A stretch of DNA of 62,755 nt from JAGNLA01 sp964639885 (GCA_964639885.1 CAZXEH010000009.1:1-62755), one strand, 5' to 3'. Positions 7,947 through 17,149 are shown, counted from the first letter of the stretch. Numbers and translations: made by a program. The notes: a model not told the origin generated them from the letters alone.

Positions 7947-9392
7947 ATGCCGGGAACCACAAGGCTTGTGATGCTCACTCACACAAACGAGCCACAGCGA
8001 ATCTGCACGGCAGCAGCAAGGCTTTCTTCTCTCCCTGGTTCGCCAACCCAAATACTTGACGAAACTCCCGAGGGTGGCTACCCCGACTTCATCAGGCGAA
8101 TACTTTCGATGGGTCACCACTCCATCATGGAGCACGCCAATTTCACAATCGCTTTTGAAAATGTCTCGGTTTTTGTAGAGCAATTCGTCATCGGCTTCAG
8201 ACTCGCCTCATACACCGTAAAATCCCGCCGCTACGTATCTCACGCCGATGCAGGCTACATCGTTCCGCAACTCTCACAGGAAGAGCAATCAACCACTCTC
8301 TTTGGCGGTGAGGACAAACCGTACGTAGGCCCTGAGTTTTACGGCCCACTGTCGCAAAGATACCTCCACTACTGCGAAGGACTATTTCTGGCCTATAAAA
8401 AACTCTGCGAGATAGGCATCCCTGTCGAGGACGCAAGGTTTGTGCTCCCCTACTCCTTCAAATCAAACTTCATCATGACCGGAAACGCAAGATCGTGGAT
8501 GCACCTGATTTATTGCGCTCTCAACGGCAAGGGCAAGCGCTATCCCGAAATCAACTGGGTCGGCGTCAAACTGCTTGAGATGCTGACAAAGGAAGCCCCC
8601 GCACTGTTTTTAAAAGTCGACGCAATTGAGCAGGGATACTATCAGAAAGAAGAGCAGCTGGCATCCATCGTTTCCAAACTCAAACTCGAAAAAAAGTTCA
8701 ACAATCCGAAAGTTGAAATCCTTGAGCACACACCAGACCCCGACAGAATCGTTGCAAAATCAGCGCTTGCCACCGCCTCAAGGACATCAACCGAAGCAAT
8801 AGACAACATTTTGACAAAAGAACTCATCGCCGATGCCGTGAAAATAGTGGACACAAACCTGCACCAGCGTGAATTTGAGCAGGCTTTTTTCACATTCAGG
8901 CTTTCAGGCATGAGCCTACCGACCCTCACCCATTTCACCCGCCACAGGATGCAAGGCTTGATTGTTCCAAGCTTCATCGAGGCCGGACTGTCACCTGAAA
9001 TAGTCATTCCGCCTCTGGTTCAAAAGAAGCCTGAGGCTCTGGCCATCTTCAACTCGGCACTCGCCCAGCAGAAGAGTTTCTGGGAGGCAATGGACAGATT
9101 CGACGTACCACCGGAAAACAGGGTCTATGCTTACCTTTCAGGCCAGACAATCGACATAATAACCACCATGAGCATCAGGGAACTGCAACATTTCTTCCAG
9201 CTGCGAACCTGCAACCGCGCACAGTGGGAAATTAGGGATTACGCCATCGAGATGCTCCAGAAGGTCAAAAAAATCGCCCCCAACTGCTTCAAACGTTCCG
9301 GGGCAAGCTGCTTCCGCGACTCACGCTGCCGCGAGGGCAGGATGACCTGTGGAAAAGAACGTGAGATGAGGGAATACTTCGGAGGGCTTTGA
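7947..9392 (+). CDS. Tandem-duplicated ThyX-like (FAD-dependent thymidylate synthase family) protein
   Basis: 481 aa, roughly twice the length of a classic ThyX, with two Thy1 homology regions. The N-half (about 50-220) has GHHSIMEHANFTIAFENVSV and then GFRLASYTVKSRRY (83-96), matching the ThyX motif RHRxxSxNxxSxRY except that RH is GF, then EDARFVLP and NARSWMHLI. The C-half (about 310-445) has LTHFTRHRMQGL with an intact RHR (332-334) but lacks SxRY; it also has RELQHFFQLR and AQWEIRDYA. The C-terminus has four cysteines (447, 455, 461, 468) that could bind a metal. Classic ThyX makes dTMP from dUMP with FAD, NADPH and methylene-THF as a homotetramer. Here the two halves may supply complementary parts of the active site. 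No thyA is seen in the window. Confidence 0.8.
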   Translation: MPGTTRLVMLTHTNEPQRICTAAARLSSLPGSPTQILDETPEGGYPDFIRRILSMGHHSIMEHANFTIAFENVSVFVEQFVIGFRLASYTVKSRRYVSHADAGYIVPQLSQEEQSTTLFGGEDKPYVGPEFYGPLSQRYLHYCEGLFLAYKKLCEIGIPVEDARFVLPYSFKSNFIMTGNARSWMHLIYCALNGKGKRYPEINWVGVKLLEMLTKEAPALFLKVDAIEQGYYQKEEQLASIVSKLKLEKKFNNPKVEILEHTPDPDRIVAKSALATASRTSTEAIDNILTKELIADAVKIVDTNLHQREFEQAFFTFRLSGMSLPTLTHFTRHRMQGLIVPSFIEAGLSPEIVIPPLVQKKPEALAIFNSALAQQKSFWEAMDRFDVPPENRVYAYLSGQTIDIITTMSIRELQHFFQLRTCNRAQWEIRDYAIEMLQKVKKIAPNCFKRSGASCFRDSRCREGRMTCGKEREMREYFGGL

Positions 9393-9394
9393 CC

Positions 9395-11128
9395 ATGAAG
9401 AAACACCTTTGGGCAATCATCATCCTGGCAATCCTTGCAGCCGGCCTGATCGCAATCCAGTTCAGGCAACCACTCGCCCTCAACTTTGACGGCGGTTACA
9501 ACGCAGCAAACACTGATGCTCTGATGCACTTCCACAAGTTCCCGCTCTCCGGCTCACCCATTCTGCCGTTTGCCCTTTCAGCCTTCTTTGGTCTGATTGC
9601 CGGTTCGGCTTCCGCAGGTGTGAAGCTGGCATCCACTCTGTCTCTTGTGGCTGTCGGCGTCATGATCTACGCATTCATAAGAAAAATCACAAATGACACA
9701 ACAGCCTCCATCGCCGCCTTGCTTGGCTGGTGCGTCACCCTCGGCGTGTTCACCTTCATCGCCGGCTACCTCAAACAGACGGTTGCTCTACCTTTTGTTG
9801 TCGGCGGACTGATGGCGCTCTGGTTTGCCATTTCTGAAAAGAAGTGGTTCTGGTGGGTCTTGTGGGGTGTCGGCCTTGTTGGTTCGTACCTTTGTCACAC
9901 ACCGAGCGTCATGGTTTTCATGGTAGCGTCAGTGTTCGTTGCCTCGGTGATGTTCTGGATGGACGGCGGAAAGCGTGAAAAAACCATCGCAATCATCCTC
10001 TGGGTTGGAATAGGCATCGGATTGCTGAGCATTCCGTGGTCGGTTCCGTTCCTTTCAAAATATGTTCCACAGCTCTCGCTTGGTGGCTGGAGAACAATAT
10101 TCATCTACATCAAAGGCCTCTTCTCGTACCGCTACCAGATGACCACCGACTTTACATGGTGGACAGTGCCTGTGCTTCTTGCTCCTGTTGCCGGGCTTGT
10201 GCTCGTGTGGTTCAAGAATCGCAAGCTGGCGCTCTGGTTTTTTGCCTTCAGTGCAGCAGTCATGCTCATCTCCCTGTTTGCCGTAAAATATGAGTGGCAG
10301 GGCAGAAATGTCATGACTTTCCTGGTGCCAATCGCCATGCTCACCGGTCTTGCCTGCTGGTACGGGGCAGCCTGGCTTGCGAAGTACAAAAGGCCTAGGA
10401 TTGTCGTGTCAATTCTTCTTGCTGCAACAATCCTCTTCATGGCTGGCTGGCCAGCGACGGTTGTAAAATACGTAAAAGATGCCAAACCAATCATTACAAC
10501 CTCACAACTTGACGATCTTGGAAGATTCCTTGGAAAAGACGGAGTTGGCAACAAATATCTCCCGAACCTCTATGCAAGGCATGGCCTCAGATTCTGGGCA
10601 ACCTACGCAACAAAACAGTATGTCGGCGTGTTCTTTTACGACTGGGACAGGAAGACAATCGGTATAAGACAGAGCAGGTCTGGTGAAGACCTTGGCCCAA
10701 GCCACACGCCTGAGCCGGGTGAATTCATCCTCGTCTCAAAAAAGGCAGTTTCGCAGTGGGCCACAACCCAGTGCAACGGCGAGAAGTTGAAGGCTTTCAT
10801 TCCAGCCCGAACGCAGGAATACCTTGGTGTAACCGTTGATTCCGTCGACAGGCTCGATGGCGTCTGGCTTTCGCTGCGCGACAGGGACTGGAACCTGCTC
10901 AAGAAAGCCACTTTCAACGGTGTAACGTACGGCAGAAGCACAATCGGCATGCTGCTCACCGGTATCCCAAAAGGTGAATATTTTGTGCAGGTTGGCTGGA
11001 AAGACCACACGCTTGCTCCGGCAAAAACAACAATTGAAGAAAACTACCTGAGCTACGCCCAGACTGATTTTGTCATGAGGGCGCAGTCCGAAGAATATCT
11101 GATTATCGAGGCAAAAGAGGTAAAATGA
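9395..11128 (+). CDS. Polytopic membrane protein, glycosyltransferase-like (GT39/PMT-type topology)
   Basis: 577 aa. ATG 9395 was chosen because GGAGGG (9381-9386) is correctly spaced. About ten hydrophobic segments occupy residues 5-355. An early luminal loop carries FDGGYNAANTDALMHFHKFP, with acidic residues where membrane glycosyltransferases of the C superfamily hold their catalytic Asp. A soluble C-terminal domain of about 200 residues follows. The layout fits an integral membrane sugar transferase using a lipid-linked donor, but I see no diagnostic family motif, so the function is tentative. It starts 2 bp after the ThyX-like gene and overlaps the next gene by 4 bp. Confidence 0.6.
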   Translation: MKKHLWAIIILAILAAGLIAIQFRQPLALNFDGGYNAANTDALMHFHKFPLSGSPILPFALSAFFGLIAGSASAGVKLASTLSLVAVGVMIYAFIRKITNDTTASIAALLGWCVTLGVFTFIAGYLKQTVALPFVVGGLMALWFAISEKKWFWWVLWGVGLVGSYLCHTPSVMVFMVASVFVASVMFWMDGGKREKTIAIILWVGIGIGLLSIPWSVPFLSKYVPQLSLGGWRTIFIYIKGLFSYRYQMTTDFTWWTVPVLLAPVAGLVLVWFKNRKLALWFFAFSAAVMLISLFAVKYEWQGRNVMTFLVPIAMLTGLACWYGAAWLAKYKRPRIVVSILLAATILFMAGWPATVVKYVKDAKPIITTSQLDDLGRFLGKDGVGNKYLPNLYARHGLRFWATYATKQYVGVFFYDWDRKTIGIRQSRSGEDLGPSHTPEPGEFILVSKKAVSQWATTQCNGEKLKAFIPARTQEYLGVTVDSVDRLDGVWLSLRDRDWNLLKKATFNGVTYGRSTIGMLLTGIPKGEYFVQVGWKDHTLAPAKTTIEENYLSYAQTDFVMRAQSEEYLIIEAKEVK

Positions 11129-12489
11129 TGAAAAAACTGGTTTCAATGGCGATTATTCTTGCAATCGCCTGCACAATGCTTTCAGGCTGTGGCTCAAACT
11201 CGCCGGGAGCTAAAGTCCTTGAAGTGCTCAAACTCATGGGCAAGGGCGACTGGGTGACTGTTTACGACAAACTCAACTCCTTCTCCAAGTACACACCGGA
11301 AAAGGAAGTCTGGGCTGCACAGATGACGGAAGCTGGCAAACCGCTGGTTGAATTCCTGAAAGACGCCCAGTTTGAGGTTGAATCTGAGCAGTTTGAGAAG
11401 GAATGGTCGTTTGAAGGCGCCAAATTCACAGACGTGACAAGGGTTACCGTGAGGATGCTTCCAGGCCAGACCAAGGAATGGCCTGTAGATTTCCCGTTTG
11501 CAGCAACTCTTGGCCAGACCATGCGTTGTGAGTTTCTCTATTCAGACCTGAAGGAAAACCCGGGTGTCGTTGTCAACATGGGCAAACCGCCACTGGCATA
11601 TTGGGTTTCGATCATGAGAGAGAAAGATGAATATGCGGCCCCGGGTCCAGCTTACATTGTTTCCGATCCTGATCCTGAAAAACCAGGTCAACCACCCATC
11701 GCCAGCTTTTATTGGGTATTCGACAAGTACTACAAAGGCAAATATTATGCAGTTCCATTCGAGGCTTATACAAAAACCCTTGTCATGGGCATTAATCCTG
11801 ATGGCACAATACGTTTTGTAAGACAAGCATGGCCCATGCCCCAAAATGCCGAGATCGCCTTCATTGACAGAATATTCAAACCGTATGAACGCAACATTAC
11901 TGCCGACAATATCGCGACAATGGAGCTTCTCCCGATTCCTGAACCGGTCTACAACCCGTATGCAAAAGCTGTCAGAGAGGCTGTTGCTCAGGTTCTTAAG
12001 CTCTACACGATCAACAAACTTGGCGGATACGGAGTATTCCACAACAAGTACCCAAAGGGACTCCTTTCGATAAGGCCAGGATCACAACTGAAAGTGATGC
12101 CGTTCATGGACATCAACAAGAAAATATTCTCTGTCAAAGACCTCGCAAAAGGCGGGGAAATTGCTGTTATTGTCACCAGCTCCTGCGGCTCCTGCCAGAA
12201 CACCGGTCTTGAAGTGATGAAAGCTCTTGAAACCTTTGGCCTTCCACAGTCAAAGGTTGTCTTTGTTTCAACATCAGCAAGAGAAAAACTTGGAGACTTT
12301 GAAAAAAAGATTGGTTCGGCAAGACTGGTCATTGATGATAAGCAGATGCATGTCCTCAATCTCAATTTGACCACCACACCATCGATGATGGTTCTCAGTT
12401 CTGATTCGAGGGTTCTTGCCTTCTGCGAAAGTCACGACATTGACAACAAGACCGTTTTCTATCGTGAGCTGAACCAGGCATTCAAATGA
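11125..12489 (+). CDS. Lipoprotein with C-terminal thioredoxin-like domain
   Basis: 454 aa (or 453 from the adjacent second ATG), overlapping the previous gene as ATGATGA. A type II signal peptide ends in the lipobox LSGCGS. Residues 25-330 are not recognised. Residues about 335-454 look like a thioredoxin fold: TSSCGSCQNTGLEV is a CxxC active site at the start of a helix, and TTTPSMMVL supplies the cis-proline. I infer an extracytoplasmic thiol-disulfide or peroxiredoxin/TlpA-like function tethered to the membrane. It is the last gene of the 7.4-12.5 kb operon, ended by a strong terminator. Confidence 0.75.
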   Translation: MMKKLVSMAIILAIACTMLSGCGSNSPGAKVLEVLKLMGKGDWVTVYDKLNSFSKYTPEKEVWAAQMTEAGKPLVEFLKDAQFEVESEQFEKEWSFEGAKFTDVTRVTVRMLPGQTKEWPVDFPFAATLGQTMRCEFLYSDLKENPGVVVNMGKPPLAYWVSIMREKDEYAAPGPAYIVSDPDPEKPGQPPIASFYWVFDKYYKGKYYAVPFEAYTKTLVMGINPDGTIRFVRQAWPMPQNAEIAFIDRIFKPYERNITADNIATMELLPIPEPVYNPYAKAVREAVAQVLKLYTINKLGGYGVFHNKYPKGLLSIRPGSQLKVMPFMDINKKIFSVKDLAKGGEIAVIVTSSCGSCQNTGLEVMKALETFGLPQSKVVFVSTSAREKLGDFEKKIGSARLVIDDKQMHVLNLNLTTTPSMMVLSSDSRVLAFCESHDIDNKTVFYRELNQAFK

Positions 12490-12510
12490 TCAAAAAAAGC
12501 TCCTCCAAAG

Positions 12511-12537
12511 AAACCCCCGCTGTTTGCGGGGGTTTTT
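12511..12537 (+). terminator. Rho-independent terminator
   Basis: AAACCCCCGC-TGTTT-GCGGGGGTTT is a GC-rich stem of 8-10 bp with a T run, 22 bp after the thioredoxin-like lipoprotein. It closes the HD / ThyX / membrane protein / lipoprotein operon. Confidence 0.9.
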
Positions 12538-12545
12538 CGTTTTAT

Positions 12546-12575
12546 TTGAACCGCTATTGATTCATCTGGTATTAT
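12546..12575 (+). promoter_or_regulatory. Candidate sigma-70 promoter
   Basis: TTGAAC (12546-12551), an 18-bp spacer and TATTAT (12570-12575) directly precede the ribosome-binding site AAAGGAGG (12582-12589) of the propeller/stalk gene. The predicted 5' leader is only about 12 nt. Confidence 0.5.
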
Positions 12576-12594
12576 CATATCAAAGGAGGCTGCC

Positions 12595-15111
12595 TTGAAG
12601 CATTTATTGGTTTGCCTTGCAATAGCCATCTCCATGCCGTTTTTTGCTCCTGTTTCCTCTGAGGAGCCGCTGATGGGTTGGCCTCAGTTTGCCTGTGATG
12701 TCGAGCACTCGTCGATCGCCCTGGACACATGGGATTTCAATCTTTACAGAACACCGGCCTGGACGCTGACCATCAAGGGCACTGAGTCATACTCAAGAAA
12801 TCCCGTAGTGGACAAAGGCGTCATGATCATTGCCGACACCGAGAGAGTTTACTGCCAGGATGTGATCTCAGGCAAACAGAGGTGGGCAACTGATTTGTTT
12901 GGTGAATGCGGAGGATCATGCGCAATCATTGACGATAAGGTGCTTGTTCCGCTCCGTGACAAGATCGTTTTAATGGATCTGACAACTGGCGAACCTAAAT
13001 CCTCGCTTGAAACCGGCTCCAACCCTTCATCTCCGAGTTTCTACAAAGATGACATCAACTCATTTTTCTACTTCTCAACGGGCGGAAAACCCGGAACAGC
13101 CGTAAAATTCAACCTTGGTCTCGGCAGGACAAGCTGGCAGGTCAAAACTGAATGGGGCGCACCAGGTGGACTTGGTGTGAATGTCGAACAAGGCCTCGTA
13201 GGCATACCGTCTCATTACACGATTGAATGTGCTGATGAATCCACGGGTTCCTTTGGCTCAACCCTTGAAGTCAACACCCAGTCATTTTCGGCTACCTCGG
13301 CAATCGGTGATTACTGTGTTTTCACCATGTCGGGCGGAGAGATATATCTTCTTCCAAAACCTTACGAACGATGGAATCCACAGATCATCGATGTTGGTGG
13401 ATTCACATTCTGGCCACCGGCAAGGTTCGGCGAAAAACTCATCGAAGGCAATCAGGACGGAAGAGTGGTTTGTTTCGATGTCACCGGCAAAATTGCCTGG
13501 GATGTGAAGATGTCAAATTCCGTAACGGGCGGATGCACGATCATGGGCGAAAAGGTTCTCGTTCCGGTTGGCGGTTCCGACAAGACAAAATCAGGCGTTT
13601 ACATTCTTGATGCCTCAAACGGAAACCAGCTTGACTTCATAAACATTCAGGCAGAAGTTGTGTTCCAGCCGGTTGTGGCATGGAGAAGGATGTTTGTTGA
13701 GTACGGTAAAAACGACAGGTATGCAACCCGCTACGTTTCATGCTTTGGCAAGAAGCCAAGGACAGCTGACCAAGAACCCAAACTCGAAATCAAAAACGGA
13801 AAATTCGACGTTGAAGTGGGCTGGATGAGTGAGATTCTCAGGCAGATCACGCTCGTAAACACCGGCAAGGTTTCAATTGACCTCCTCCTAACCGGCGAAA
13901 ACCTGCTGCAGCCAACCGTTGATACGATAACAATTGCTCCAGGCACAACCGAAACCCTTAGGGTCAAGGTGCTTGGCAAGAACAGGCCTGGCAAGTATCA
14001 GGCAAAGATAAACTGCCACGTCCTCGACCCAGACTATGGCGACCGTTCGCTTGGCTACATAACAGCAAACATCACCATCAAGGACTCACCGCCGCCTCCA
14101 CCTCCCGAACAACCGCCAAACCCACCGCAAAACCTGCAGGCAAGAGTGGTTTACGACTACATCCAGCTTGAGTGGAAAGCGCCTGACAAAGGTGCGGAAC
14201 CGATTGGATACAACATCTTCAGGACTGTCGGAAACGATCCGTTCAGCAAAACGCCTGTAAACAAGGAGAAGATCACAGACCTGACCTACGCTGACAAGGA
14301 AGTGATCCCTGGTCTCAAATACTCATACAGGGCAGTTGCTCTGGGAAAAGGTGGGCTGGTCTCGGATCCATCAAATGTGGTATCGGCTGAAGTCCCGATA
14401 AAACTGGTCGCTGTCAAAAATCTGACCGTAAAACCACAGGGCGAGGGTGTTCTCCTTTCGTGGGAATCCGAACAGCCGGTGAGTTTCCTGGTCGAGCGTG
14501 ACGGCTCTCAGATCGGAATGACAACCGACCACGTTTTCGCCGACTCAAATCCACCAAAAACCAAGATCATTTACAAAGTCTACCCGACCAAGGATTCGCT
14601 CATCGGCCCCGAAGCCTTCACAATCATTGACCTGACACCCGAACAACCGGAGCCTGAACCAAATCCAGAGCCGAATCCTAATCCTGATCCAACCCCAAAC
14701 CCACCGCCAGAAGTGAAAAAAACAATCATCGAATTCACTGCAGGAATGGAAATAGCGACTGTCAACGGTGTGGCCAAGTTCTCAGGGGCATCACCATACA
14801 TAAGTGGCGGAAGGTTGATGGTTCCTTTCAGATTTCTGGGAGAATCGCTCGGAGCCAAGGTGGATTTCACGACAGACCCCAAGACCACCAAGGTTGTAAC
14901 TGTGACTTATCTTCTTGCTGGCATCAAAGTGACGCTTGTGATGGGAAGCAAGATTGCATCTGTTGGTGAAAACACGGTTGAACTCGATGTCCCGCCAGAG
15001 ATAAAAGATGGCAGAACCTATGTTCCTCTGAGGTTTGTGACCGCAGCACTCGGTGGAGACGTTGCCTGGAACGCTACCGAGAAGAAGGCGACGATCACTT
15101 ACCCGAAATAG
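12595..15111 (+). CDS. Secreted PQQ-like beta-propeller, FN3 and stalk-domain protein
   Basis: 838 aa from a TTG start placed 5 nt after AAAGGAGG. The signal peptide ends near APVSSEE. Residues ~25-395 form a quinoprotein-like propeller with blades such as VYCQDVISGKQRWATDLFG and VVCFDVTGKIAWDVKM. An Ig-like module (~400-495) follows, then a proline-rich hinge. Two FN3-like modules (~513-680; GYNIFRTVGNDPF) come next, then a 25-residue Pro/Glu/Asn linker (PEPNPEPNPNPDPTPNPPPE). The stalk domain spans 710-838 (LMVPFRFLGESLGAKVDF and TYVPLRFVTAALGGDVAW). No catalytic residues are evident. I infer a surface structural or ligand-binding protein, related in design to the cohesin/dockerin proteins at 27.4-32.2 kb. 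Confidence 0.8.
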   Translation: MKHLLVCLAIAISMPFFAPVSSEEPLMGWPQFACDVEHSSIALDTWDFNLYRTPAWTLTIKGTESYSRNPVVDKGVMIIADTERVYCQDVISGKQRWATDLFGECGGSCAIIDDKVLVPLRDKIVLMDLTTGEPKSSLETGSNPSSPSFYKDDINSFFYFSTGGKPGTAVKFNLGLGRTSWQVKTEWGAPGGLGVNVEQGLVGIPSHYTIECADESTGSFGSTLEVNTQSFSATSAIGDYCVFTMSGGEIYLLPKPYERWNPQIIDVGGFTFWPPARFGEKLIEGNQDGRVVCFDVTGKIAWDVKMSNSVTGGCTIMGEKVLVPVGGSDKTKSGVYILDASNGNQLDFINIQAEVVFQPVVAWRRMFVEYGKNDRYATRYVSCFGKKPRTADQEPKLEIKNGKFDVEVGWMSEILRQITLVNTGKVSIDLLLTGENLLQPTVDTITIAPGTTETLRVKVLGKNRPGKYQAKINCHVLDPDYGDRSLGYITANITIKDSPPPPPPEQPPNPPQNLQARVVYDYIQLEWKAPDKGAEPIGYNIFRTVGNDPFSKTPVNKEKITDLTYADKEVIPGLKYSYRAVALGKGGLVSDPSNVVSAEVPIKLVAVKNLTVKPQGEGVLLSWESEQPVSFLVERDGSQIGMTTDHVFADSNPPKTKIIYKVYPTKDSLIGPEAFTIIDLTPEQPEPEPNPEPNPNPDPTPNPPPEVKKTIIEFTAGMEIATVNGVAKFSGASPYISGGRLMVPFRFLGESLGAKVDFTTDPKTTKVVTVTYLLAGIKVTLVMGSKIASVGENTVELDVPPEIKDGRTYVPLRFVTAALGGDVAWNATEKKATITYPK

Positions 15112-15150
15112 ACAACCATGACTTGGCCGGTTTATCGAGTTATCGAAAAA

Positions 15151-15203
15151 CACTCCCTCACTCTTAATCCTTCTCTCCCGCTGACGCAGGCGAGGGAGAT
15201 TTT
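15151..15203 (-). repeat. Dispersed hairpin repeat, truncated copy 1
   Basis: The reverse complement matches the last ~52 bases of the copy at 53402-53516, including the CTCCCTCGCCTGCG..AGCGGGAGAG hairpin and the GATTAAG.GTGAGGGAGTG end. The 5' part of the element is absent here. It sits in a 572-bp region between genes (15112-15683) that otherwise holds the tRNA gene and a short hairpin. Confidence 0.8.
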
Positions 15204-15305
15204 GACGGCTCCGCCGGTAAAGAACTAAACCCTATGATCGCGGCACTATTGAAACCACCGGCAATGTCAGATGTTTTCTTTAAGTCTTTCAGAAGGAAAA
15301 GAACT

Positions 15306-15344
15306 CTCCGGCAACTTCGTTGCCACCCCCCTTCAACAATGGAG
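15306..15344. repeat. Short nested hairpin
   Basis: CTCC, then GGCAAC-TTC-GTTGCC, then a C-rich stretch, then GGAG. A stable small hairpin sits inside an outer 4-bp pair. Its design resembles the GTCAC-TTC-GTGAC hairpin that opens the dispersed repeats at 48.8 and 53.4 kb. It has no T run, so it is not an obvious terminator. Confidence 0.45.
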
Positions 15345-15472
15345 GCTAATAAATATCATTTAGAGCAACCACTTGGGTTGAAGGAATGTTTTGAATTCAC
15401 TTCGAAAATTCAAGATTAACATTGATGAAAGGGATTTTGTGCCCCTCGGCGAAGCAGAAGCGCATATGGACA

Positions 15473-15548
15473 TGGTGCCGAAGAAGGGACTTGAACCCCC
15501 GACACGCGGATTTTCAATCCACTGCTCTACCAACTGAGCTACCTCGGC
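15473..15548 (-). tRNA. tRNA-Phe (GAA)
   Basis: 76 nt on the minus strand fold as a standard cloverleaf. The acceptor GCCGAGG pairs with CTTCGGC; the D arm is GCTC..GAGC; the anticodon stem GTGGA/TCCGC has loop TTGAAAA (anticodon GAA at 15513-15515); the T loop is TTCAAGT. Discriminator A and an encoded CCA end follow. The G-T pairs in the T stem are acceptable. Confidence 0.95.
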
Positions 15549-15628
15549 ACCTGGTTTTCAAAGCATAATCGGAGTGCGCCTGTTGTCAACAAAGCCGTTT
15601 TGATGACCGGCCTGTCCGTGTGAAATCT

Positions 15629-15656
15629 TTGAATTAAAGCCTGGTTGCTGTATAAT
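15629..15656 (+). promoter_or_regulatory. Candidate sigma-70 promoter
   Basis: TTGAAT (15629-15634), a 16-bp spacer and a perfect TATAAT (15651-15656). The Shine-Dalgarno AAGGAG at 15671-15676 and ATG at 15684 follow, giving a leader of about 20 nt. Confidence 0.55.
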
Positions 15657-15683
15657 GAAGTCCCGGAAAAAAGGAGATGGATT

Positions 15684-16961
15684 ATGGGATTAGGAATATT
15701 CATGCCTGTTCTTCTTGTTGTCGTGCTGGTCATTGCTCTTGTTTACAGGGCGTTGGGGATAAAACAGAATATTGCCCGGACGATTGCAGAAGTGCAAAGA
15801 GAAAGCAATAATGAACCAGTATTTGAGGCAATCGATCCCAATGAGGCACTTGTTGAATTGAGAATGAACACGGTTCATGCAAAGACACTGGGCGAAATCT
15901 ATCAGGATGGGGAATCACAGATTGCCATTCATGAAAGAAGTCTTGTTGCAATGTCGTTTGACCGGAATGAGACCTATTGCAGTAAAGAGTTGAAGGGAAG
16001 GGTTGTAGACTACGCCGTCATTTTAAGCCATGACACCTACTCGGAGCTTGCCTGCACAGTCATTTTGATCTGCCAGCCAAGTCTCCATGAGTACCTGTAC
16101 GAAAAATTCAATGTCATGAAAACCCCTGGCTTCAAGGGATTGAAGCTGGAAAGGCAGTTTTCCCTGCCAACCGAAATGGCAAGGATCGCCCACGTTTTCT
16201 GTGATGACAAGGGCCTGTTAGACACTGTGGCCCTCATTGGGAAAGAGGGGCTGGACATGGAGTTTGTCAGCTTCAATGGCGCAAGCTCCCAATCATTCGG
16301 ATTTGACACGAGGGTCATCGCAGATGGTTGCGTATCAGACGATGATACTTTCTACACTTTCGACGGGTCTGTTGTAACAAGGTTGCTCTATGGCAATGAC
16401 GGAATGCTTGATGTGCAGTATGAGCTTGAGTCACAGGGCAATATCGATAAAGCCTTTTTCAAACACACAAGAGAAACGGCAGGAATGCCTGCAAAACCTC
16501 TCTTGTACGATGGTTCCAACATTGTGTTTCTCGACACAAGCTCAAAGGTTGCCCTTGATGGTGTGCAAACAAACACCGGCAACGTCTTCTTTACAACCAG
16601 CGATGCACTCTGGCTTGTGAAACAAGACTCACAACCTTTGAAGATCATGGACAGACCAATGATTCCTGTGCTCTTCCTCAACCATTTTCAGGACAAATCG
16701 TCGTTTACCGGCATTTTCAAAACTGAACAGGAAAACCAGGCTTTCGCCTTTGACATGACGGAAGGCAGTCTTTCAAAAGCCGGAATATGCAGAACCAGCA
16801 CTCGCATTTTGGATGCAACGTACGACAACAACGATGGGACACTCTACATCTTCACCGTTTCAGAGACTTACGTAGTGCGCAATTTTCTTGACCTTGGTTT
16901 TGAGGTTGTGTTGTCGGCCAATCCGCCGTCCGAGATTCCTGAGACTCAAATCGGTATGTGA
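15684..16961 (+). CDS. Membrane-anchored protein of unknown function
   Basis: 425 aa. ATG 15684 was chosen for its spacing to AAGGAG. One N-terminal transmembrane helix (IFMPVLLVVVLVIALVYRAL) is followed by a hydrophilic 390-residue domain. That domain has regularly spaced beta-strand-like segments (VAMSFDRNETYC, VFLDTSSKVALDGVQTNTGN, GTLYIFTVSETYVVRNF), which suggests a propeller, but I cannot assign a family. It has its own promoter and is followed by the assembly gap region. Confidence 0.65.
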   Translation: MGLGIFMPVLLVVVLVIALVYRALGIKQNIARTIAEVQRESNNEPVFEAIDPNEALVELRMNTVHAKTLGEIYQDGESQIAIHERSLVAMSFDRNETYCSKELKGRVVDYAVILSHDTYSELACTVILICQPSLHEYLYEKFNVMKTPGFKGLKLERQFSLPTEMARIAHVFCDDKGLLDTVALIGKEGLDMEFVSFNGASSQSFGFDTRVIADGCVSDDDTFYTFDGSVVTRLLYGNDGMLDVQYELESQGNIDKAFFKHTRETAGMPAKPLLYDGSNIVFLDTSSKVALDGVQTNTGNVFFTTSDALWLVKQDSQPLKIMDRPMIPVLFLNHFQDKSSFTGIFKTEQENQAFAFDMTEGSLSKAGICRTSTRILDATYDNNDGTLYIFTVSETYVVRNFLDLGFEVVLSANPPSEIPETQIGM

Positions 16962-16994
16962 GATAATAAACGAACATGACTTTTCATTTTCGGT

Positions 16995-17049
16995 ACTCGT
17001 AAAAATATGCAAATAACTCAAGGAGGCCAAAATGAAAGGCAAGACGTTC
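16995..17049 (+). repeat. 55-bp direct duplicate, left of the gap
   Basis: These 55 bases are identical to 17150-17204. They include the ribosome-binding site AAGGAGG and the first codons of the gene that resumes after the gap. Best read as an unmerged contig overlap rather than biology. Confidence 0.85.
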
Positions 17050-17149
17050 NNNNNNNNNNNNNNNNNNNNNNNNNNNNNNNNNNNNNNNNNNNNNNNNNNN
17101 NNNNNNNNNNNNNNNNNNNNNNNNNNNNNNNNNNNNNNNNNNNNNNNNN
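17050..17149. other. Assembly gap (100 N)
   Basis: Exactly 100 N bases, the conventional placeholder for a gap of unknown size, flanked on both sides by the same 55-bp sequence. Confidence 0.98.

Noticed and set aside
12595..15111. Copper amine oxidase activity for the stalk-domain proteins
   Set aside because: The domain name is historical; none of these proteins shows the copper ligands or the topaquinone tyrosine of the enzyme, and the domain is found in many non-enzymatic surface proteins.
17031..17049. Second copy of the start of the Ig-like secreted protein gene, which could mean tandem paralogues
   Set aside because: It is part of an exact 55-bp duplicate that ends at a 100-N gap; an unmerged contig overlap explains it better than a real gene fragment.
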